The notes below the pieces were generated by a model. The model was not told the DNA's origin. It was given only the letters and a program-made list of their open reading frames with translations, and searched no databases. A stretch of 64,000 nt of DNA from Tipula vernalis (Eukaryota; Arthropoda; Insecta; Diptera; Tipulidae): contig OY282560.1 in NCBI GenBank assembly GCA_958295665.1, forward strand, positions 144,452,091-144,516,090, written 5' to 3'. The position numbers were made by a program, and so were the translations under genes. Below are positions 57,725-64,000 of the stretch, piece by piece (positions within the stretch are counted from its first letter, which is position 1; each line of letters starts with the position of its first letter).

Positions 57725-58397
57725 TTTTTACTTTCTTTTACTCTAGTAAAATAAAGTATAGTAATCATGAAAATTTTGGACTTTGAGATTTTTAGAGATT
57801 TATTTGTTTTGTGGTCCCCTGAGTCCGAAAAAGTGGGTTTCGAAATGGTGTCAGTCTGTCAGTCTGTCAGTCTGTCAGTCTGTCAGTCTGTCAGTCTGTC
57901 AGTCTGTCAGTCTGTCAGTCTGTCAGTCTGTCAGTCTGTCAGTCTGTCAGTCTGTCAGTCTGTCAGTCTGTCAGTCTGTCAGTCTGTCAGTCTGTCAGTC
58001 TGTCAGTCTGTCAGTCTGTCAGTCTGTTAGTCTGTCAGTCTGTCAGTCTCTCAGTCTCTCAGTCTGTCAGTCTGTCTGTGTCCTCTCTACGGCCCATATC
58101 GTTTAATCAATCGAATTGAAACTTCAGATTTAAGCTTTTTCGATAAATTGGGAGGTTTCAGTGAATTTTACTCAAAATCGGCTTATCGGAAGTGGCCACT
58201 CCCTTGGTCCAGAAAATTTGATTTGCAAATATCTTAAAAAGTATAAGGTTTACATAAAACTATTTAATACAAAATGTTTCCAAAAATTAAAAACAAATAA
58301 AAATAAAAAATTAAATAAAAAAAATTAAGAAAAAAAAAATTTCTCAAAATTCTCTGTTCGTAAAAGAAAGTCGTGTGTTGGCCACACCTCAATTTTT
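57725..58397 (+). repeat. Repeat family C, copy 3, with octamer array
   Basis: Equivalent to copy 2. The (TCAGTCTG)n array at 57851-58080 has about 28 units, 15 fewer than copy 2. Confidence 0.9.
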
Positions 58398-58559
58398 TTC
58401 TTTTCTTTTCAATTACCTCGCTTTAATTAATTTTTATTCATTATTTCTTTACTTATTGTACTCAATTTTATTTAGTTTCAAAATTCGATTTTATGTAACT
58501 ATGCTTAAGAGGTGAAATGTGCTTTGCAAAAAAATTTATTTTGTAATAGGATAGTTTAT

Positions 58560-59100
58560 GGTTAACACTTTAATGAATTCAAGCTGCACCTTTTATTTCA
58601 CAATTTTTCATCAGAACATTCGTAGTTTACGTGAGAATTTTGATAAATTTATTTCTAATTTATATGGTTTTAATGATCTTCCTTCGATTACATTTTTATC
58701 TGAGATATGGATTTATGATTACGAACTAAGTTTTTTTAATATCCCTAATTATACGATTTTTGGGTGTTGCAATAATAACTATAAGGCGAGTGTGGTGCAT
58801 GTGTTTTTTATAATAGCAGACTTAATTGTTCTTGTGAATCAGTGAATTATGTTTTTATTTGTGTAATCGATAACAATTTGTCTTATTAAGAATATTAGAA
58901 ACAGGAATGTTATTATTGTGGGAGATTTTAATATTGATATTCAAAATTTTCCTCCTTCGAGTGATGATGAATATATGTTTTTAATGTCCTCAAATGGCCT
59001 GCATTTGGTAATTAATAAACCTACTAGAATAATAAACCATTCTTCGACGTGTATTTATTTATCATTGTTTTGTTCATACTGATTATTCTTGTAGTCTTTC
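58560..59100 (+). pseudogene. LINE endonuclease fragment, copy 2
   Basis: It keeps the 11 bases missing in copy 1, so the frame reads FYFTIFHQNIRSLRENFDKF, SNLYGFNDLPSITFLSEIW and IPNYTIFGCCNNNYKAS without a break (58558-58845). Then come the VIIVGDFNIDIQ block and GLHLVINKPTRI. It is closer to the ancestral state than copy 1. Confidence 0.83.
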
Positions 59101-59189
59101 TGAAATGGACGTTACTGAAATTGTTGGCATAAGTCCCAACATGCTGAAAGCTGACACAGAAAATATAAAAGGCTGAAACCTCATAAGGT

Positions 59190-59795
59190 GATCAGAACTT
59201 CTGTCTTCATTAATTCAATTCAAAAATCATTTTAAAATCCAATTTCCAACCTACATGTCAAATTTCATCATATTCGGTTGAGAAATAGATAGATATACTT
59301 GGCCATATTCCAGAACTTAATCTAAAAATCATACACATATGTTGTACATACATATAAACACTCACTTATACAGAATGCTGAACTGCTCACTAGGCACTAA
59401 CCCAACCCAAACTCAACCGCAATTCAACCCGCAAAAGGCCCCCAACTCAACCCTCTACCCAAACGCAAACTCTCTTTTAATTCAATCCCCAAACCAACGT
59501 ATATAAAAATTAGCCAACTCCTTATTATATCTTAATCCAACCCCAACTTAAGTCCAACAGAACATCAACTCAACCCGCAAATTGACCCCTGACTTTCCCT
59601 TCAACTCAACCCCAAACTCAATTGGTAAATATTTCTATAACCAGGTATTTTGGATCAATTCGTATGGTAGGTACTCGACCCTCTTGCCGCACAGTTTCCA
59701 AAAGCTTTTCAATTCTAGGCCTTGACCATAGAAACAGATTGGCAAAAAAAAATTCTAAATTGAACAAGCCGTTCTCGAGATACCATAATTGATTT
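59190..59795 (-). repeat. Repeat family B, inverted copy
   Basis: In reverse order: a 108-bp unit (about 59190-59340), CA/CCAA-rich minisatellite with caacccaaactcaacc words (59390-59640), then the conserved stretch with ccaggtattttggatcaatt and tttctcgagat-like end near 59790. Colinear with 5150-5890 on the opposite strand. Confidence 0.8.
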
Positions 59796-59799
59796 TTTG

Positions 59800-59965
59800 A
59801 ATGGGGTTCATATTAATTTAAATGGGAAAAAGTGTGTTGATGCTGTTTTTATTGATATTAAGAGGGCATTTGACATGGTAGATCACAATTTACTTTTACG
59901 AAAACTTTATAATAGCAGGAATTACTCTGCTTAATGTCAATTCGTTTAGAATTCTTGTGTTTTTT
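59800..59965 (+). pseudogene. LINE reverse transcriptase fragment
   Basis: VDAVFIDIKRAFDMVDHNLL followed by RKLYN is an RT block with the first catalytic Asp (FIDIKRAFD). It is short and isolated, clade uncertain. Confidence 0.75.
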
Positions 59966-60070
59966 GTTTTTGTACACAAGTACTTGGCAGCAGTAAATTG
60001 TGTCCAATGGAACGCAGTGATTGTCAACACAAATTTGCTGAAGTACATTTTTTACATTAACATAAACTAA

Positions 60071-60900
60071 ATGTCTTGTACCACAAGGTCAGGTTCCAAA
60101 ATAAAATGGCAAACGTGGTACAAGAATGAAGGTGCACATCAGTTAAACGCATGTACTCGATGGAAAAAAGATTTAAGAATAACGAACAGTTTGCCGCGAT
60201 GTACAAAAATTTTTATGTCAGAAAATCTTAGTTTGGGGCATATGAAAGCTGTTAACGAAGAACACAGAAGTGGGTACTATCTACCGCATCATGGTGTCAT
60301 AAGCGATTTAAGTACAACAACGAAATGGCGCGTTGTCTTTGATGTCTTCGCAAAAACTACAACAGGAATTTCATTAGACGATTGTCTTGCATTAGCGTTT
60401 CAATGGCAGAAGAGGATACCAAATATCAGAGGATAGTATATGGCGAGATTCCACTGACAAACATTTTACCACATACGAACTCCAGACAGTTGTCTATGGT
60501 ACAGCAAGTGCAACTTATCAGCTACACGTGCACTTAACGAGGCAGCAGCAAAATACAAAGATGATTTCCCAAAAGCAGCAAATCATATTATGAATGATTT
60601 CTACGTAGACGACCTCATGACAAAAGCGGACACAGTAGGCGAAGCAATAACACTAAAGAATAACATAAACACTATTCTCTCACGTTCCGGATTTCAGCTT
60701 AGGAAATTGTTAGCAAACGATCAGTTAATCCTAATGAATACATCCCAACCCACCGAAGTATTGAACAACCTAGAAATTTAAAAATCGACCCCAATAAAAT
60801 TACTGGGGTTACACTGGAACAATTTATAATCTAAAACCATTTCATGCCCCAATCTAAAACCATTTCATGCCCCATTATAATCTAAAACCATTTCTAGTTT
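60071..60900 (+). pseudogene. BEL/Pao pol fragment (RT)
   Basis: The first frame has MSENLSLGHMKAV, SGYYLPHHGVISDLSTTTKW and RVVFDVFAKTTTGISLDDCL (60071-60436), the canonical start of the BEL/Pao RT. After a gap and frame changes, MNDFYVDDLMTKADTVGEAI supplies the YxDD box (60590-60781). The end (60800-60895) contains a GLHWNN-type word, then the 23-bp repeat. The palm between about 60440 and 60590 is mostly in other frames. Confidence 0.88.
60828..60895 (+). repeat. 23-bp direct repeat, 2.7 units
   Basis: aatctaaaaccatttcatgc plus ccc occurs at 60828-60850 and 60851-60873, and a partial third copy (aatctaaaaccatttc) at about 60879-60894. Likely slippage in decaying pol sequence. Confidence 0.88.
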
Positions 60901-61104
60901 ACTCATAAATCCGAATTGTAAATAAATTTTTTCTATTGCGAACATTCGTTTACTTTATAACGATATATGTACATATATTTGCTTTGCTCCATCTACAAAT
61001 ATATTCACTTCCAAATTTGCGAGCATTTAATTCCGGAATCAGTGATAAGTGTAAATAGTGAAACCAAAATCAAATCTTGCGATATATATATAGTGATACT
61101 TAAA

Positions 61105-61980
61105 ATGGCGGAAATCACATCCTTAAAAAAGAGGCGTGCACACATTAAAGGTAGCATCACCAAGTTACTGAACTTTATCAAGACTATTAATGAAAAAATT
61201 ACCACCGCAGAAGACATTAAAGTGAGACTTACAAACATAGAACGTTACCGAAATGAATTTTTCGAGTTGGAAAACAAGATTGTCGCATTGGATAATAAAG
61301 AGGAGCTAGACGAAGGCTTTGAGGACAATTATTCAATTATTACAAAACTGTAGCCGCATTAAAATTAGCATTAAGAAAAAGGGTGGAGCCATCGGGCTCG
61401 CACAACGATACGTTTATAGATTCTTCTATTACGGGAAACCACATGGACGTAGAACTGCCCAAAATAGCAATACCGATATTCACCGGCGATTACACTGAAT
61501 GGCAGTCTTTTCACGACTTATATTGTTCAACAATTCACGACAATCCTTAAAATAATACTTAAAGGGTTCATTGCAAGGAGAAGAAGCAGGATTATTAAAG
61601 CATTTTAGCATTACCGATGCAAATTATATCGAGGCTCTGGGAAAGTTGAGAGAGAGAGAGAGAGAGAGAGATAGATATGATCGTAAAAAGCATACAATAT
61701 ACGCATTCATAAAAAGTTTTATGTTTCAACCAGCAATAACCACACAAAACAGCACAAATGTCCGAGTATTACTAGATGCATCAGACGAAATCATTCGAGG
61801 ACTAAAAGCGTTGGGTGAAGAAGCGGAAACGAGAGACCATTGGTTGATACATATTTTAGTGAACATGCTAGACAATGATACCAATAGTTTATGTGCATAA
61901 ATTTCGGCAGAATATAATTTACCAACTTTAAAACAATTCTTCAGTAGGTTTTTCGTCACCCAACTAAAAAGACTAAAAAG
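61105..61980 (+). pseudogene. BEL/Pao gag fragment
   Basis: The start ATG at about 61105 opens MAEITSLKKRRAHIKGSITK and KVRLTNIERYRNEFFELEN, an N-terminal BEL/Pao gag block. After frame breaks come ELPKIAIPIFTGDYTEWQSF (about 61450-61510) and then FSITDANYIEALGKL, AFIKSFMFQPAITTQNSTNV and ASDEIIRGLKALGEEAETRD (61571-61900), the DUF1759 region. It lies downstream of the RT fragment, so gag and pol are in the wrong order for one element. A GA microsatellite of about 22 bases interrupts it at 61650-61671. The zinc knuckle region is missing. Confidence 0.85.
61650..61671 (+). repeat. (GA)n microsatellite inside gag remnant
   Basis: About 11 GA units inside the gag frame that give an RERERERD stretch. 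Probably an expansion in a decaying copy. Confidence 0.9.
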
Positions 61981-62836
61981 ATAAAATTTTTCCATCTCTC
62001 GTCTTTTGGCATGCGGCTACCTTAAATGACAATTCAAATTTAACGAAACTCAACGAAACGTTCTTAAAGTTTCGCTGATCAGTAAAGACTGATTTACATT
62101 CAAAGATTTTCGCAGATGCAGATATCAAATCAAAAATTCGTTTTCTTTTCACATAAAAAATAAATTTAAACAAAAAATGACATAAAGCAATACAAATGAT
62201 TGGTTTTCTTAATTATTTAACCTTATTTTAGTTATTTATTGACGCATCGACGATTTTACAGAAAAAACATGAACTCGACATCTGCAAAATAAAGTAGACG
62301 ACGACTTTTGGGTTTATTTCTCGGGTTTCAATTGACTTTTTTAAGCAGATGATTTTTTTTCTCGTCTTTGTATTTTCTCCTATGTTGTGTTTCAATTATT
62401 TTGCGGACATCGAATATCGTTGAATGTAAATCAGCTATAACATGTAAGTTCCTATGGTTGCATTGTTACTTAAATTTCTCAAAGACTTGCTGGTCAATGC
62501 TTTATTTTTAGTGAAACAGCGAGTCGGTAATAACTTTAAATAAGAATGCAATATACATAAAGTGCATGTTACTGGCAAGCGAATCTTTAAGAAATTTTCG
62601 TTCAGTTCAGTTGTCACTTAACAGAACGAAAATTAAGGCGCAAACTGAAGGAAATGTCAGAATACATCAAAATTTTCGAGCCACACTTTTCTTAAAAATA
62701 ATAATTTTGCTATTCACATTACAATTTTAATACTGTATGTGCCAGTTATTACGGATTCGGTGGCTGATATGTCAAATATTCTGTAAGGAAACACTTTCAT
62801 CAAATTCTGTAAGGATTCTTACTGAATCGCAGAGGG
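61981..62836. other. No recognised feature
   Basis: AT-rich spacer. Short minus-strand frames carry no motif. Confidence 0.4.
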
Positions 62837-62966
62837 GCTATTTCTGAATACGATACGAATACGAAAGTGTGAGATTCTTATTTGATTAAAATGAGATACA
62901 CTTGTATTTTATTTAAATCAAATACGAATCTTATACATTCGAATTCGTATCGTATTCAGAAATAGC
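62837..62966. repeat. Imperfect inverted repeat, about 51-bp arms
   Basis: The left arm 62837-62887 (gctatttctgaatacgatac, gaatacgaaagtgtgagatt, cttatttgatt) pairs with the right arm 62916-62966 with a handful of mismatches. The loop is about 28 bases. No duplication was recognised at the ends. Likely a foldback or MITE relic. Confidence 0.85.
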
Positions 62967-63187
62967 GCGGGTGGTTACCCCTTTGGTTTTAAATTAAAGT
63001 TTGCAAGTTTTTATAAGTTATCTATGGTTACCACTTGAGTGTATTTTATACCAAATATTATTATGCGTCAATATTTATCACAGTATTCGGGCAAGCCTAA
63101 GTGGCACTAGAGTTCAAAAAGTAGGCGCCGATATGTAGTGTCAAGAATATTAATTAGCAAATAAATTTTTTAGTTAGGGAAATTTTA

Positions 63188-63691
63188 ATGATTTGTCGGT
63201 CTTTCATAATTTGCTTTCGTGAAGAAAATAAATGGGAAGAATTGCGATTGTGTGCCAACAATTTGGTTCGGTTGGTGGAAGATTCACAAAAATACCGACA
63301 AACACATAGACATCCATTGTTTATTAATATGGAATATGACGTACTATTTGTGCCACATAATACGCCTGTTGATTCACCATTCCTTGGAACAAGACCAACA
63401 AGTGTTCTTAAAGAGGAAAAACCAGTCAAGCAACATGGAAATGGTCACATCGCGATAAAGAAAATTCCATCCAATCATTCGCTTTTAAAGCAAAGTTCAA
63501 ATCACGAAGATTTAGAAACGCATCCACAAGTGGACCCCATTAAAATTGAGGTGAAGTCTGCCAGCATTGATATTAGGCCTGCGATAAAAAAACTAACTGT
63601 AATACCAAGAGCAGATCTCCCAGCTTCAAAAAAAGTGATGGATACCTGTCGTTGTTCCAAGAACCAAATCGGATCAAAATTCATTAAATGA
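63188..63691 (+). CDS. Unassigned ORF, 167 codons, possible host exon
   Basis: An open frame with a real ATG codes a hydrophilic protein: WEELRLCANNLVRLVEDSQK, HPLFINMEYDVLFVPHNTPV, SPFLGTRPTSVL, then a Lys/His-rich region and a CRC near the C-terminus (MDTCRCSKNQIGSKFIK). I do not recognise it. Its composition is less AT-rich and more protein-like than the other spurious frames here, with no low-complexity stretch, no transmembrane segment and no transposon motif. It could be a host gene exon, a retrocopy or an unknown element ORF. A possible 3' splice site (tttttttag-like attttttag) lies at 63166-63174, just upstream. Confidence 0.35.
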   Translation: MICRSFIICFREENKWEELRLCANNLVRLVEDSQKYRQTHRHPLFINMEYDVLFVPHNTPVDSPFLGTRPTSVLKEEKPVKQHGNGHIAIKKIPSNHSLLKQSSNHEDLETHPQVDPIKIEVKSASIDIRPAIKKLTVIPRADLPASKKVMDTCRCSKNQIGSKFIK

Positions 63692-63801
63692 TTAAATAAT
63701 TCAAAAAAATTGCCTAAATTTATAATTTCGTTAATTAGTACCCTTCCCTCCTGCTTAGTCATGTAACAAGTGAATTCAAAGCCTCGGTTCAAAAAATAGT
63801 T

Positions 63802-63944
63802 GCTTTCCAGTTGACCAGCCGCCAGTACCCGCAATCAAACTGCTAGTTGAAAGGTTTATACCGTTGGCAAATTTTCTTTAGAAACCTGAGCAAAAACAGA
63901 AACCTTTCTACTAGCGGGTACTGACGGTAGGTCAACTGGAAAGC
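63802..63944. repeat. Imperfect inverted repeat, 45-56-bp arms
   Basis: The left arm 63802-63857 (gctttccagttgacc, ccagtacccgc, tagttgaaaggttt) pairs with 63900-63944 (aaacctttctactagcgggt, actgacggtaggtcaactgg). The left arm has an 11-base insert. The loop is about 42 bases. It resembles a small MITE or foldback element. Confidence 0.82.
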
Positions 63945-64000
63945 CTCTTTTACCAGTATTTTTATTCAACGAAGGACAAAACTTAATATTTTCTTACTAA

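Larger units (their letters stand above)
56710..59361. repeat. 2.7-kb tandem duplication, copy 2
   Basis: Same order as copy 1 (offset 2,760 before the octamer array, 2,640 after it). Single-base differences are few, for example a/g at 54291 versus 57054 and a/c at 54631 versus 57391. It continues naturally into repeat B at its right end, so the copy 1/copy 2 junction at 56709/56710 is the novel joint. Confidence 0.93.

Noticed and set aside
55091..58080. Regular direct repeats considered as a CRISPR-like array
   Set aside because: Units are contiguous octamers without spacers, in eukaryotic transposon-rich DNA.

Overview
This 64-kb window looks like gene-poor, AT-rich insect chromatin, most likely from a fly. 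It is packed with dead and nested transposable elements. I see no bacterial or phage architecture and no confidently recognisable host gene. The insect assignment rests on the mix of families (BEL/Pao and Ty3/Gypsy LTR elements, R1-, I- and Jockey/CR1-type LINEs, Tc1/mariner, PIF/Harbinger, hAT and Helitron), on a BEL/Pao primer-binding site matching eukaryotic tRNA-Phe, and on long AT-rich spacers. The assignment is inference; the element calls rest on protein motifs, terminal repeats and target-site duplications (TSDs) read in the sequence.

Layout. 0.3-2.2 kb: BEL/Pao remnant (minus). 2.3-4.4 kb: Gypsy pol remnant (plus). 4.7-7.5 kb: dispersed repeats, GTTGAG-rich degenerate repeat and a 108-bp minisatellite. 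7.5-9.5 kb: featureless AT-rich DNA. 9,676-15,160: a structurally complete BEL/Pao element (minus) with LTRs, TSD, PBS and PPT, but with the integrase core deleted. 16.8-21.3 kb: a Jockey/CR1-like LINE split by an R1-like LINE with a 12-bp TSD. 22.35-22.50 kb: a perfect 71-bp inverted repeat. 25.4-26.0 kb: Tc1 fossil. 27.0-29.75 kb: Gypsy element (minus). 30.5-31.7 kb: 5'-truncated I-like LINE with a 12-bp TSD. 33.1-36.0 kb: two PIF/Harbinger remnants, one of them inside a foldback/MITE element with 134-bp terminal inverted repeats (TIRs). 36.1-41.8 kb: Helitron (minus) coding for HUH-Rep, a protease-like domain and a Pif1-type helicase, interrupted by a 424-bp insertion. 42.5-47.6 kb: two inverted copies of a dispersed repeat flanking a mariner and a LINE endonuclease fragment. 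47.93-48.38 kb: (TA)n. 48.5-50.7 kb: hAT transposase gene (minus). 50.75-52.32 kb: a Tc1 element whose 5' end is replaced by an inverted copy of its 3' end. 53.5-59.4 kb: minisatellites and octamer arrays in a near-identical 2.7-kb tandem duplication. 59.3-62 kb: LINE and BEL/Pao fragments. 62.8-63.95 kb: two foldback repeats around an unassigned 167-codon ORF.

The coding regions do not form a pathway. They are independent selfish elements, almost all inactivated by frameshifts, stops or deletions. The insertion order can be read in several places: R1-like into Jockey/CR1 LINE, Harbinger into MITE, a short (AAT)-tailed element into Helitron. The most informative items are the internally rearranged Tc1, the perfect hairpin, the recent tandem duplication with octamer length change, the tRNA-Phe-primed BEL/Pao and the Helitron with a protease-like domain.
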